The position numbers and the translations under genes were made by a program. Of a stretch of DNA of 64,000 bases, positions 16,617 through 24,748 are shown in pieces (positions within the stretch are counted from its first letter, which is position 1; each line of letters begins with the position of its first letter). Location: positions 1 to 64,000 of the forward strand of contig NZ_JACOQH010000005.1 in NCBI RefSeq assembly GCF_014297335.1. The letters are read 5' to 3'. Source of the stretch: Roseburia_D yibonii (GTDB lineage Bacteria > Bacillota > Clostridia > Lachnospirales > Lachnospiraceae). The notes under the pieces are model-generated. The model saw nothing but the letters and a program-made list of their open reading frames with translations. It was not told the DNA's origin and made no database searches.

Positions 16617-17972
16617 CTACTTTACCACATCCCGGATGTCATGCAGTCCGGTCGTTGTCGTAATGACGATCACCGTATCCCCCACTTCGATCACGCTCTG
16701 TCCCTTCGGGATCGTAACCTGTCCTCTGTGTGTGATACAGCCGATCAGCATGTTCGGCCTCAGTTTTAAATCCTGAAGCGGGATACCGACCACAGGCGCA
16801 TCCTCTTTGATCAGAAATTCCACCGCCTCAACCTGATTGTCATTTAAGCGGTACAGCGTCTCGATATTGCTTCCCAGTGAATTTTTCATTGCGCGGACAT
16901 ACTTGATGATCGATTCCGCGGTAATATATTTCGGATAAATGATACTGCCGACATTTAAGTTTTCTATGATCTCATCATAGGAAATGCGGTGTACCTTCGT
17001 GATGAGCTTTGCCTTGGAACAACTCTTTGCAAACAGCGCGAGCATAATGTTTTCCTCATCGAAATTGGTCGTTGCGACAAACGCCTCCATCTCCATGAGT
17101 CCTTCTTCCATCAGAAGTTCCTTATCCGTGGCATCGCCGCAGATGATCATCGCTTTTGGCAGCATCTCGGAAAGTTCTTCGCAGTGATTTGCGTCCCGGT
17201 CGATGATCTTTACCTTAATGCCAAGATCCAACAGCTGCTTTGCCAGATAGATCGATGTGCGTCCACCGCCAATGATCATGACATTTTTGGCTGCCGCTGT
17301 CGGGACACCGAGTTTTTTGAAAAATTCGGTTGTTTTTGCCTGAGTTCCGACAATGGAAATGACATCCTTTGCCTTCAGTTCAAAATTTCCATCCGGAATG
17401 ATCACTTCCTCGCCGCGTTCCACTACCGCGATCAGTACATCACAGTGCAGTCTGCTGCCCATGTCACGCAGTTTGATATTACAGAGCGGATTGCCCTCCT
17501 CGATCCGGTAAATGACAAGATCCACACGGCTTTTCGCAAAAGAATCCACTTCCAGTGCGGACGGGAATTTCAAAAGTCTTGCCATTTCCCTTGCCGCCGC
17601 AAGCTGCGGATTGATGATCATGGAAAGTCCGAGTTCTTCCCGGATAAAAGAAATCTCCCTGCTGTAAACCGGATTGCTGACACGCGCGATCGTGTGGCAT
17701 CCTCCTGCCTTTTTCGCGATCAGACAGCAGAGCAGGTTTAATTCATCCTGTCCTGTTACCGCTACCAGAAGATCGGCATCTCCGATGCCCGCCTCCGACT
17801 GTACATTAAAGCTCGCGCCATTTCCTACAATTCCAAGCACATCGCAGCTGGTTGAAATGTTCTCCACAAGCTGTTCTCTGACGTCAATGACTGTTATGTC
17901 ATGTCCTTCCCTGCTAAGCTGCTCTGCCAGTGTGGCTCCAACATTTCCGCAGCCTACAATTATTATCTTCAT
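16617..17972 (-). CDS. trkA: Trk system RCK regulatory subunit TrkA
   Basis: 451 residues with two RCK_N/RCK_C pairs. Both Rossmann motifs are visible: MKIIIVGCGNVGATLAEQL at the N-terminus and VMIIGGGRTSIYLAKQL near residue 230, each followed by an Asp at the end of beta-2 for nucleotide binding. It gates TrkH in response to NAD(H)/ATP-type ligands. First gene of a two-gene operon with trkH; GGAGCAGAGG overlaps the start region. Confidence 0.94.
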   Translation of the reverse strand: MKIIIVGCGNVGATLAEQLSREGHDITVIDVREQLVENISTSCDVLGIVGNGASFNVQSEAGIGDADLLVAVTGQDELNLLCCLIAKKAGGCHTIARVSNPVYSREISFIREELGLSMIINPQLAAAREMARLLKFPSALEVDSFAKSRVDLVIYRIEEGNPLCNIKLRDMGSRLHCDVLIAVVERGEEVIIPDGNFELKAKDVISIVGTQAKTTEFFKKLGVPTAAAKNVMIIGGGRTSIYLAKQLLDLGIKVKIIDRDANHCEELSEMLPKAMIICGDATDKELLMEEGLMEMEAFVATTNFDEENIMLALFAKSCSKAKLITKVHRISYDEIIENLNVGSIIYPKYITAESIIKYVRAMKNSLGSNIETLYRLNDNQVEAVEFLIKEDAPVVGIPLQDLKLRPNMLIGCITHRGQVTIPKGQSVIEVGDTVIVITTTTGLHDIRDVVK

Positions 17973-18036
17973 CCTCTGCTCCTATCCGTAGGTTCTCTCA
18001 TTTATTCTGTCACAATTCCCTACTATACTGTATCGC

Positions 18037-18064
18037 ATTATAGCAGAATTTTCAGATTCTGCAA
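18037..18064 (-). promoter_or_regulatory. Predicted promoter of trkA-trkH
   Basis: Minus strand TTGCAG (18059-18064) and TATAAT (18037-18042) with a 16-bp spacer; start near 18030, leader about 58 nt. It is back to back with the promoter at 18113-18141. Confidence 0.65.
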
Positions 18065-18112
18065 ACTTCTTTTTCTTCCTTCTTTTTTCCGGTTTGCGTA
18101 CAGTTTTCCATC

Positions 18113-18141
18113 TTGCACAAAAAACACTTTTTTCTTATAAT
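18113..18141 (+). promoter_or_regulatory. Predicted promoter of the DUF3783-like gene
   Basis: TTGCAC (18113-18118) and TATAAT (18136-18141) are exactly 17 bp apart; a good TTGGAGG follows 30 bp upstream of ATG 18171... a short leader of about 25 nt. Confidence 0.75.
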
Positions 18142-18170
18142 AAATCTATTCTTATTTTGGAGGAACTGCC

Positions 18171-18578
18171 ATGACACCACTCATTCTTTTTTACAATCTA
18201 AGCAATGAAAAAGGTAAAAAGATCCGTCTTATCTGCTTAAAGCTGCATATCCGTATCAAACAGGTAGACCCGGTCGATTACGCGAAACCCATCGGTATGC
18301 TCGCCGGCATCAAAGATTTTCCCACACCGCAAGATGACGCTTCTTTTTCCTCAGATCCAAAACGGGAAGCATTTACGGATGAGATGCTTGTCATGAAAGA
18401 TTTTGACGGGCGCCTGCTTGACCGGTTTTTACTGGAAATGCGCCGGGCAAAGATTGCGCGTGTTGCCTTAAAAGCGGTTCTCACACCGGATAACATCACC
18501 TGGAATTCCTTTGCCCTGCACGATGAACTGCAAAAAGAACATGAGGCAATGACAAAAGAGCCGCCCTCTGCCACATAA
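18171..18578 (+). CDS. DUF3783-like conserved hypothetical protein
   Basis: 135 residues, cytosolic, no signal peptide. The C-terminal half (FTDEMLVMKDFDGRLLDRFL, IARVALKAVLTPDNITWNS, LHDELQKEHEAM) matches my memory of the DUF3783 family of Clostridia, whose role is unknown. It is a monocistronic plus-strand gene among minus-strand genes, with its own strong promoter and an intrinsic terminator that overlaps the stop codon. Confidence 0.75.
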   Translation: MTPLILFYNLSNEKGKKIRLICLKLHIRIKQVDPVDYAKPIGMLAGIKDFPTPQDDASFSSDPKREAFTDEMLVMKDFDGRLLDRFLLEMRRAKIARVALKAVLTPDNITWNSFALHDELQKEHEAMTKEPPSAT

Positions 18579-18600
18579 GGCAGCGGACACGGCTCTTTTT
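18554..18600 (+). terminator. Intrinsic terminator overlapping the end of the DUF3783-like gene
   Basis: AAAAGAGCCG pairs with CGGCTCTTTT, with an inner CTGCC/GGCAG pair, then a T run. The A-rich left flank means it may also work for the minus-strand epimerase gene that ends at 18611 on the opposite side only as a barrier. Confidence 0.8.
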
Positions 18601-18610
18601 ATCTGATCCT

Positions 18611-19489
18611 CTATTCTGTGATCGCAATCTCATAGGATTGCTCAAATGTCTCGTGCGGCATCAGATGGTTGCCCCACTCGCGTTCCTCCAATGTTCCGGC
18701 AAAAGTCGCTCTGTCACATCTTCCATACCACGGTTCGATTGCGACAAACGGCGCGTTCTTTTTCTCCGGGGACCATATTCCGTAAAGAGGCGCATCCGAA
18801 CTTACCGTCACATATTCTCTTCCTTTCGGATCTAACAGTGACACACGGTTGGTCTGACTGTTTTCCACAATGTAAACACCATCATCAAAAAATCCTTCCG
18901 GAAACAGCATTTTTCCTGCGTCTTCCGCGATCTTCTGCTTTCCATCCAGCATAAGTCCGTCCGCATTGATCCGGGAAGCAAGCACTTCATGTCCGGTATG
19001 AAAATCAAGTCCATATCCGGTCTTGTCCGACTCATCCTGCAGCGGGCAGTTAAACTCAGAATGCGCGCCGATCGAAAAATGCATCTCTTTTTCATTGGTG
19101 TTGACAACTTTCCAGGTCACTTTTAATGCATTGCCGACCAGACGGTAACCGATATGCAATTCAAATGAAAACGGATACTTCTCCAGTGTGGAATCATCGG
19201 ACACCAGAAGGAACCACAGCTCATCTTCCTTTTGTTCTGTCACCTTAAATTCCATATCGCGCGCAAAGCCGTGCTGCGTCATCGGATATTTCTTTCCCTC
19301 ATAGGTGTATTCCTGGTTTTTTAAGCTTCCGACAAACGGAAACAGGATCGGTGACGTTCTTTTATAATATTCCGGTTTTCCGTACCACATATACTCCACG
19401 CCGGTCGCATTGCTCTTTATGGATTTTAATTCCGCTCCAAAAGACTCAATCTCTGCTGTCAGTGTCTCATTTTTCATTTTGTAGCGCAT
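18611..19489 (-). CDS. Aldose 1-epimerase family protein (LacX-like)
   Basis: 292 residues. Galactose-mutarotase-like fold features: GAELKSIKS near the N-terminus, PILFPFVGSLKNQ, the HGFARDMEF motif with the catalytic-type His, IGAHSEFNCPL and a C-terminal VAIEPWYGR. It interconverts anomers of sugars or sugar phosphates in the cytosol; LacX/YeaD-like members are not assigned a single substrate. The frame overlaps the upstream metallopeptidase gene by 23 bp; ATG 19489 has AAGAGG 10 nt upstream, an inner ATG at 19477 is the alternative. Confidence 0.88.
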   Translation of the reverse strand: MRYKMKNETLTAEIESFGAELKSIKSNATGVEYMWYGKPEYYKRTSPILFPFVGSLKNQEYTYEGKKYPMTQHGFARDMEFKVTEQKEDELWFLLVSDDSTLEKYPFSFELHIGYRLVGNALKVTWKVVNTNEKEMHFSIGAHSEFNCPLQDESDKTGYGLDFHTGHEVLASRINADGLMLDGKQKIAEDAGKMLFPEGFFDDGVYIVENSQTNRVSLLDPKGREYVTVSSDAPLYGIWSPEKKNAPFVAIEPWYGRCDRATFAGTLEEREWGNHLMPHETFEQSYEIAITE

Positions 19490-20018
19490 AGCCTTTTAAC
19501 CTCTTTTCATATTCTTTGTACTTCGGGAGCACCGTCTCTACCACGCGGTAAAAAGCGGCGCTATGATTTGCCTCCACCAGATGTGCCAGCTCGTGAACCA
19601 CTACATAAGTGCGGCACTCAGCCGGAACCGCGCAAAGCGCCTGATTTAATGTGATCGAAGCCCGCGCCTTGTTGCAGCTGCCCCATCGGCTCTTCATCTT
19701 TCGGAAATGCAGCTCAGGCTCCGGTATCCGGTAATCCACAAACGCCGGAAAGCAGGCATCCACAAGCGCTCTCAGCTGTCTTTCCTCGTCTTCCCCGAAA
19801 GAAAGCTCCGACAGCACGATTGTCTGCTTTTCCTGCATCTGCGCCAGATGCTTTCGAATCCAGCCGCTCTTTGCTTCCACGAATCCGCGCACCGTTTCCT
19901 TCGGATAACCATACGGTGCTGTCACGATGACCTGTGCTGCCGCCGTGACACGGATCGTCATATGTCTTACCTTCTTATAAATAACCTGATAGGAAAAATC
20001 TTCACATCTGCCGTCCAT
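19467..20018 (-). CDS. YgjP/DUF45-type zinc metallopeptidase-like protein
   Basis: 183 residues. The zinc motif VVHELAHLVEANHS (HExxH plus a third His) lies near residue 138, followed by the usual F-x6-P-x-Y-KEYEKRLK tail; KSRWGSC just before it is also family-typical. Members are called M48 or SprT-like peptidases and one was reported as a UTP pyrophosphatase, so the reaction is open. Overlaps and probably drives translation of the epimerase gene. GGGAG precedes the ATG. Confidence 0.88.
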   Translation of the reverse strand: MDGRCEDFSYQVIYKKVRHMTIRVTAAAQVIVTAPYGYPKETVRGFVEAKSGWIRKHLAQMQEKQTIVLSELSFGEDEERQLRALVDACFPAFVDYRIPEPELHFRKMKSRWGSCNKARASITLNQALCAVPAECRTYVVVHELAHLVEANHSAAFYRVVETVLPKYKEYEKRLKGYALQNEK

Positions 20019-20051
20019 CGCAACTCCCTCATTTTGATCGTTCCTATTTTA

Positions 20052-20483
20052 TCACTTTTCCTCTGCTTTTGACAAGGCATTCCGGATCGCTTCCACAAGA
20101 ACCTGCGAGGTATACTGGTTTTCGCTTCCGTAATCAATGCCCTCCAACGACTGGTTTTCATAAATCTGTTGGGAGATCGCATCCAGCGCCGGCTGCATTA
20201 ACGGATACATCGTCGCCACGCTTTCATCCAGATTGACCAGCGAAACGGAGTTGATCCGGTTCTCATCCACCACCACTTCCACATCTATGCTGTTATCATT
20301 AAATAATATTGAGGAGGTATATTTTCCCGGTGTATACTTCATGGTCTCTTTTGCACTTTCGTCTTTTTTCGAACCGAACATAAAAACAAAGAGCAGGATC
20401 AAAAGTACCGCCAGTACCACAAAAATGACCGTATAGACCAGCTCTTTCATATGAAGTACCACGATTTTTGTTTTTGCGCTCAT
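20052..20483 (-). CDS. Membrane-anchored FMN-binding-like domain protein
   Basis: 143 residues from ATG 20483, which has GGAGG nine nt upstream; a longer frame to 20519 lacks a ribosome-binding site. One transmembrane helix (about 13-37, VIFVVLAVLLILLFVFMFG) is followed by an outside domain of about 95 residues: GKYTSSILFNDNSIDVEVVVDENRI, then YTSQVLVEAIRNAL (each part shown separately in the protein). The order resembles FMN_bind domains of Rnf/Nqr subunits, but the Ser-Gly-Ala-Thr flavinylation signature is not present, so covalent FMN attachment is doubtful. Confidence 0.6.
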   Translation of the reverse strand: MSAKTKIVVLHMKELVYTVIFVVLAVLLILLFVFMFGSKKDESAKETMKYTPGKYTSSILFNDNSIDVEVVVDENRINSVSLVNLDESVATMYPLMQPALDAISQQIYENQSLEGIDYGSENQYTSQVLVEAIRNALSKAEEK

Positions 20484-20566
20484 CCAAAAAATTCCTCCGG
20501 CTTTTCTTTGTTCTATCATATGTGGCAGCCGCGTTTCCTATTCTTCTAATTTTTTTCATTTTGCAG

Positions 20567-20595
20567 TTGACAAAGCCGTTTTTATACTGTATATT
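20567..20595 (+). promoter_or_regulatory. Promoter of tRNA-Gly
   Basis: Consensus TTGACA (20567-20572), 17-bp spacer, TATATT (20590-20595). Transcription would begin about 29 bp before the tRNA. Confidence 0.8.
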
Positions 20596-20630
20596 ATTAC
20601 TTGTCGCTGACGAAGGTCAGATGTGCAAAT

Positions 20631-20703
20631 GCGATAGTGGCGTAGTTGGTAACGCGCGACCTTGCCAAGGTCGAGACCGCGGGTTCGAGCCCCGTCTATC
20701 GCT
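20631..20703 (+). tRNA. tRNA-Gly (GCC anticodon)
   Basis: 73 nt without an encoded CCA. Acceptor GCGATAG/CTATCGC, D arm GCG/CGC, anticodon arm CGACC-TTGCCAA-GGTCG with anticodon GCC, T arm GCGGG-TTCGAGC-CCCGT, discriminator T. The fold is complete. Flanked by its own promoter and terminator. The 3' end is partly duplicated 133 bp downstream. Confidence 0.95.
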
Positions 20704-20836
20704 CTTTTAAAAGAGGCTTTGAGAAAAGCTTCTTTTTTATATGTTATGACGGGGCTCGAACGAGTTCTCGCTTCTTTGCTCCGCTTCGGTCCGCGCAATG
20801 CCGAGGTCCACCAGACCTCGTGCGCCGTCTATCGCT
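20683..20836. repeat. tRNA-Gly-derived inverted and direct repeats
   Basis: Inside the tRNA, 20683-20696 (T arm and 3' side) occurs as a perfect 14-bp inverted copy at 20748-20761. The last 12 bp of the tRNA (20692-20703) occur as a direct copy at 20825-20836, where they contain the stop codon of the Rpn-type gene. Between them lies a perfect 7-bp hairpin (CGAGGTC/GACCTCG, 20802-20820). This looks like remnants of a recombination or insertion event at the tRNA. Confidence 0.7.
20709..20738 (+). terminator. Intrinsic terminator after tRNA-Gly
   Basis: AAAAGAGGCTTT pairs with AAAGCTTCTTTT around GAG and ends in a T run, 5 nt after the tRNA. Confidence 0.8.
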
Positions 20837-21767
20837 TTTGTTTTTCTATTTCTTCATAGACCGATCTCCAGTCATATTCCGGTGCAAACGCCGCTGCTGC
20901 TTCACAAATCGCTTTTACTCTCGGAAGGTCTTCTTCCAGCTCCTCCGCTATGGTCTCCGGCGTTTTTCCTTTTTTCAGTTTTGTGCAGATTTTTCGAAGA
21001 AGCATCTGTTCCTCTCCAACCGCAACGCCTTCCTCATAGCTCTGCTGCCCCAGCTGACGCAGGGTCTCTTCCTCATCATATTCAAAGATACACATCTCTA
21101 TGGCCTCCTCCCTGTATTTTAACAGGAAATCCCTCAGAATTCCTTCTCTGATGCAGGCATCTACCGTATGCTTCACCGCTTCTTCCCGTCCCATGCTCTT
21201 CTCACAGGTTCTGAGCCGGTCAACAAACTGCGCGTACTCAAGCAGTGTATGGCACTGTTCCATCAGTTCTTTATTTCTGCCGAGGTTGATGTTTAACATC
21301 ACAACTTTCAGCTCCAGTGCCGGATCTTCCTCCGGGTTCATAAATGCGTCGGACAGCTTTAACACCTGCCGTTCCGGCTGCATATCCCTTCCGTTATAAA
21401 AAACGAAAAAGCGCGGTGTCGGTATCTTTACGAGCTGTCTCCCATAAATCGTCCGCCCATTACTCCAGCTGCGCAGCTCCCTTGCCACATAATGCAGGTT
21501 GCGAAGTGGAATGTTCGGGTTATAAGTGCTCTGATGCTCGTACAGATTCATGTAAAAATCCATAACCACTGCCAGATCATTCTTCATGTTCATGTAAATG
21601 GCGTTTTCCAGTGTCACGACGGTAAGCGCCTCCGGATCGGTGTAGGACGTACCGTTCACTGCGTTATACAGCCCGAGCAGCTCTTTTTTCTCCCGGAACA
21701 CCATGCGGAACAACCGGTCTTTGTAACTGCGGTATACCTGATTTCCTGTTTCTTTTGTTTTGTCCAT
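20829..21767 (-). CDS. Rpn family recombination-promoting nuclease / PD-(D/E)XK transposase-like protein
   Basis: 312 residues. The N-terminal 200 residues match the PD-(D/E)XK transposase-like family common in Lachnospiraceae: DRLFRMVFREKKELLGLYNA, AIYMNMKNDLAVVMDFYMNL and PRFFVFYNGRDMQPE. The catalytic Asp and Glu lie in the DLAVVMDF and LELKVVMLNIN segments as far as can be read. The C-terminus has the usual helical GKTPETIAEELEEDLPRVKAI unit. Starts at an ATG with AGGAGG. Its last two codons lie in the duplicated tRNA 3' sequence. A mobile or recombination-associated nuclease is likely; no terminal repeats of a transposon are seen. Confidence 0.85.
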   Translation of the reverse strand: MDKTKETGNQVYRSYKDRLFRMVFREKKELLGLYNAVNGTSYTDPEALTVVTLENAIYMNMKNDLAVVMDFYMNLYEHQSTYNPNIPLRNLHYVARELRSWSNGRTIYGRQLVKIPTPRFFVFYNGRDMQPERQVLKLSDAFMNPEEDPALELKVVMLNINLGRNKELMEQCHTLLEYAQFVDRLRTCEKSMGREEAVKHTVDACIREGILRDFLLKYREEAIEMCIFEYDEEETLRQLGQQSYEEGVAVGEEQMLLRKICTKLKKGKTPETIAEELEEDLPRVKAICEAAAAFAPEYDWRSVYEEIEKQKR

Positions 21768-21929
21768 ATTTTATTTTCCTCCTGTCGCCGCAGGAACAGT
21801 TCTTCGAAAACCCCTGCTTTTTGATTGTGGAAAAAGCATGAATTTTCTGAAATAACAAGAATGTTTAGAACCGCCGGATGGCGGACAGACGGACTGTTGT
21901 CCGGATAGAAAATATGCTTTTATACATTT

Positions 21930-21958
21930 ATCTTAGCACACGCCGATTACGGGAACAA
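21930..21958 (-). promoter_or_regulatory. Predicted promoter of the Rpn-type nuclease gene
   Basis: Minus strand TTGTTC (21953-21958), 17 bp, TAAGAT (21930-21935). The leader of about 155 nt down to 21767 contains GC-rich inverted repeats (GTCCG and CCGCC/GGCGG near 21871-21905). The rest of 21768-22058 holds only this leader and the terminator at 21987. Confidence 0.5.
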
Positions 21959-21986
21959 ATTAAATTATTATAAACTATTGATTACT

Positions 21987-22025
21987 AAAAAACCGGCGCA
22001 CAGGTATTTCCCATGCACCGGTTTC
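21987..22025 (-). terminator. Intrinsic terminator after the surface protein gene at 22059
   Basis: Minus strand AACCGGTGCA pairs with TGTGCGCCGGTT and is followed by six T residues, about 34 bp after the stop. Confidence 0.85.
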
Positions 22026-22058
22026 AATTCCACTTCTGTTTTTCAATTCAGTTTCTAA

Positions 22059-22643
22059 TTACTGCACCGGAAACTGTCCAAGGTAATATCCATCTGTCGT
22101 GTCCATGTTGTAATAGTAGACACCATCCGTAATCAATCCTCTCGCTACCATTCCGTTCCAGTGATAAAACACCGTTCTGCCATACGGATCCGCAGAGAAC
22201 CCTGTCGTGATCAAAGTACCGTCACCATTTGCCCATCCATAATCCAGACCATTTGCAAACCGGAACCAGCCATTCTGTTCCAGCGCTCCATTGGCATTCA
22301 GATAATATGTCTTGTCTCCCACAAACGTGATCTGATCCTTATAAAGATATCCCTGGGAATCAAAGTAACAGATATAATCCACGCTCGGGCAATACTGGAA
22401 ATTGGTAAACACTTCATGCCCCTCAGTATCAAGATAGATGATATGCTCTCCATCCGGATGGTAGGTCAGCCGGTCTTTCATCGGAGTTCCGTCTGCCTGC
22501 ATATAATAAGTATAAGTTCCGTCAAATTTAAATTCATTGGTAACTAACTTGCCGTTTTCATAGCAGCGCAGATTTCCATCATCGCTCTGATAAAAGGTAT
22601 CATTTCCGTAAGCTGCCACCTTAGTTCCCGATGGTGTTGCCGG
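22059..22643 (-). repeat. 585-bp direct repeat, copy 1 (cell-wall-binding-type tail)
   Basis: Aligns without gaps to 25047-25631 with only scattered substitutions by eye, most of them third-position changes. Both copies are the 3' ends of paralogous genes in the same orientation. Confidence 0.9.
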
Positions 22644-23438
22644 TGTCGGATTACTCGGAGTAGGCGTATCTGGAGTCGGGTCGCTCGGCTTTGGCGTATC
22701 CGGGGTCGGATTTTGGGACAGTGGCACTGCAGTAATCTTACTGTTTTCGCTCTTCGTCGCTAAAATTTCGTCAATATTTACACCGTCTGCATAGTAAATG
22801 GTAAGGCCATCCCCTTCAGTGGCGGCATCTTTAAACATATCTTCCACATATTCAATCGATCCCATAATTCTCATACTGCCGGATAATTTAGGACACCCCT
22901 TAAACATATAGGAGGTATTTTTTACTCCAGCTGGAATATCCGGGGCTTCGATCAGACTTTTGCAGTACTCATACATACCATAACAACTTTCCTTCATTTC
23001 AGACGGAAGATTTGTTTTTACTAGATTGGCACAACCCCAAAACATATAGGAATTTCCGCTTCCTTTTACTCCATCTTCAAACAATACTTCTTTAACCGGA
23101 TCCAATGCAAATATTCCCCAACTCTCCCTATGCTCATCAAGAAGAACTGTACACATATTAACCTGATATATCTTACCATTCACCGTATACGTTGCCGGCA
23201 CCTTTACTTTTTCTGCCTTTCCATTATACCTCGTTAATGAAATCGTATTCGTTCCAAGACTATAATCCCAATCTTTCAACTCCGGCACCACATAGCCATC
23301 TTCTGTGCCATCCACATCCACATTTTCCGTAGTTGCCACACTCTGCGTGGCAGTTTCTTCCGCCATCACGTTTCCCGGTGCGCACAATGTGCCTGCCATC
23401 ACAAAGCACATCGCCGCCATTAAAAATTTTCTTTTCAT
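22059..23438 (-). CDS. Secreted surface protein: MF-x2-C leucine-rich-like repeats, Pro-Thr linker, cell-wall-binding-type repeats
   Basis: 459 residues. Signal peptide (MKRKFLMAAMCFVMAG, cleavage after about 26). Residues 110-215 carry three to four units of the type MF-GC--L---P-IP (MFWGCANLV, MYEYCKSLIEAPDIP, MFKGCPKLSG), reminiscent of BspA/DUF285 surface repeats. A Pro-Thr-Ser-Asp linker (about 245-270) joins them to a C-terminal block of Tyr/Trp/Gly cell-wall-binding-type repeats (YMQADGTPMKDRL, YLNANGALEQNGWF, VFYHWNGMVARG). The last 585 bp are nearly identical to the end of the gene at 25047, in the same orientation. Probably displayed on the cell wall; ligand unknown. Confidence 0.8.
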   Translation of the reverse strand: MKRKFLMAAMCFVMAGTLCAPGNVMAEETATQSVATTENVDVDGTEDGYVVPELKDWDYSLGTNTISLTRYNGKAEKVKVPATYTVNGKIYQVNMCTVLLDEHRESWGIFALDPVKEVLFEDGVKGSGNSYMFWGCANLVKTNLPSEMKESCYGMYEYCKSLIEAPDIPAGVKNTSYMFKGCPKLSGSMRIMGSIEYVEDMFKDAATEGDGLTIYYADGVNIDEILATKSENSKITAVPLSQNPTPDTPKPSDPTPDTPTPSNPTPATPSGTKVAAYGNDTFYQSDDGNLRCYENGKLVTNEFKFDGTYTYYMQADGTPMKDRLTYHPDGEHIIYLDTEGHEVFTNFQYCPSVDYICYFDSQGYLYKDQITFVGDKTYYLNANGALEQNGWFRFANGLDYGWANGDGTLITTGFSADPYGRTVFYHWNGMVARGLITDGVYYYNMDTTDGYYLGQFPVQ

Positions 23439-23526
23439 TTTCTCTCTCCTTTTTTACTTATTTTTATATGCGGAATATTCCCCATATTGTACAAAAAAAT
23501 TTATGCTATGAATACTGTTGTTTTGT

Positions 23527-24654
23527 TTAGTTTTTGGAATTCAAAAACACCCTCTTGCTGTCTGCCTGATACAGCACTACAAAAATCCGGCTTAAAACCG
23601 CTTTTTCTTCCTTCTTCTCCAGTTCTACCCCGGCTTCCTTTAAGAATGTATCCTTTACACTCTTCTCACTTACCTTAGCTCCAGCCTCCTGATACATATA
23701 AATGATCAATTCTGAATTTTCTTTCCGCAACGACTGCACGATATTTTCCCACCACCATTTATCCGTCCGTCCCATAGACAGTCCAAAAAGGATAAAAAGC
23801 TCTGTCTCCGCAAAATAACTTTTATATTTTACTTCATTCTGTCCCCAATATGGTTTGATAAAATGATTTGCGTATTCTTCACATTCTTTATTGCTGATCT
23901 GATCCTTATCATTAAATCCAAACAGGATCGACCTTGGTACACTCTGCACTCCGTGCGGATGGATCACATTCATCATCAGGTAGGATACCCATGTTTTTTC
24001 TTTTATCTCCGGATTCACACCATCGTAACCATTGGGATTCGGGTAAAAGCGGAAGTTCCTGTCCACTGTTTTATAGGGATGCGGATCAAACTGCTCCTTA
24101 TCCATATAAATGTAATTGTCTAAGAGCGCTGTATAATTGAAATTAAAGATCAAAAAATTGAACAAATCATAATATTCGGTATTTGCCGGAAACCGTAATG
24201 TCTTATAATCCTTTTTACTGATATCCTGTAAAAAACTGCTCAATGAATTGACCGCCCATTTCTTCTCCTCTGATTTTTTTCCTATCTCAGCCAGAAATTC
24301 CGGACTTATAATATCATCCAAAAATGAAGAAAAATACCCCTGTATCTCATGAAGATCATTTTCCAGATCAACGGCTGAAACGTTCTCATTCAACAACGAT
24401 ATCAATGCGATTTCAAAATCACCCCAAAGTTTGTTATCCTTCTCTTTCTCCTCCTTCATTTTTCTGTAGATCACATTATCCTCTCTACAGTTCTGGTATT
24501 CAAGATAATGATAAAAATTTGCATAGGATGTCTTTGTCTGTTTCTGAAAAGAATCCAGGATTTCCATATCGAATCCGTTTCCAACTAAAACCATAATATT
24601 ATGTTGCTTTTTTACGGATTCATATCCCTCATTCTTGTATTCGCGATATCCCAT
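23527..24654 (-). CDS. AbiH-family phage abortive-infection protein
   Basis: 375 residues from ATG 24654 (MGYREYKN). The frame extends to 24705, but the promoter -10 overlaps that ATG and GAGGG precedes the inner one, so the shorter start is used. AbiH signatures: VLVGNGFDME (residues 23-30), TSYANFYHYL, the FNFNYTALLDNYIY motif, IHPHG, ILFGFND and LFGLSMGRTDKWWW near the end. AbiH proteins give abortive phage resistance in Lactococcus and relatives; the GNGFD, NFNYT and HG motifs are placed like NAD-site motifs of SIR2-like proteins, which is my inference. It is divergent from an HTH gene and bracketed by long direct repeats. Confidence 0.85.
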   Translation of the reverse strand: MGYREYKNEGYESVKKQHNIMVLVGNGFDMEILDSFQKQTKTSYANFYHYLEYQNCREDNVIYRKMKEEKEKDNKLWGDFEIALISLLNENVSAVDLENDLHEIQGYFSSFLDDIISPEFLAEIGKKSEEKKWAVNSLSSFLQDISKKDYKTLRFPANTEYYDLFNFLIFNFNYTALLDNYIYMDKEQFDPHPYKTVDRNFRFYPNPNGYDGVNPEIKEKTWVSYLMMNVIHPHGVQSVPRSILFGFNDKDQISNKECEEYANHFIKPYWGQNEVKYKSYFAETELFILFGLSMGRTDKWWWENIVQSLRKENSELIIYMYQEAGAKVSEKSVKDTFLKEAGVELEKKEEKAVLSRIFVVLYQADSKRVFLNSKN

Positions 24655-24702
24655 TTTTACCCTCTCCCTTCTTTTGTGTGGATTATTCCTCATATTATTT
24701 CC

Positions 24703-24736
24703 CATATATTATATGTGATAATTACAGAAACGTAAA
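24703..24736 (-). promoter_or_regulatory. abiH promoter overlapped by a 13-bp palindromic operator
   Basis: Minus strand TTTACG (24731-24736), 17 bp, TATAAT (24708-24713). The sequence at 24703-24715 is a perfect palindrome (CATATA, centre, TATATG) that covers the -10. This is a fitting site for the divergently encoded HTH protein to repress abiH. Confidence 0.6.
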
Positions 24737-24748
24737 GGGGATTTTTTT

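Noticed and set aside
20052..20483. Covalent FMN-binding subunit of an Rnf/Nqr complex
   Set aside because: The flavinylation motif is missing and no rnf/nqr gene lies nearby; kept only as FMN-binding-like.
20556..20798. Minus-strand frame reading GARTRG/ARTRSS across the tRNA
   Set aside because: It is an antisense reading of the tRNA-Gly and its inverted fragment, a known artefact pattern.
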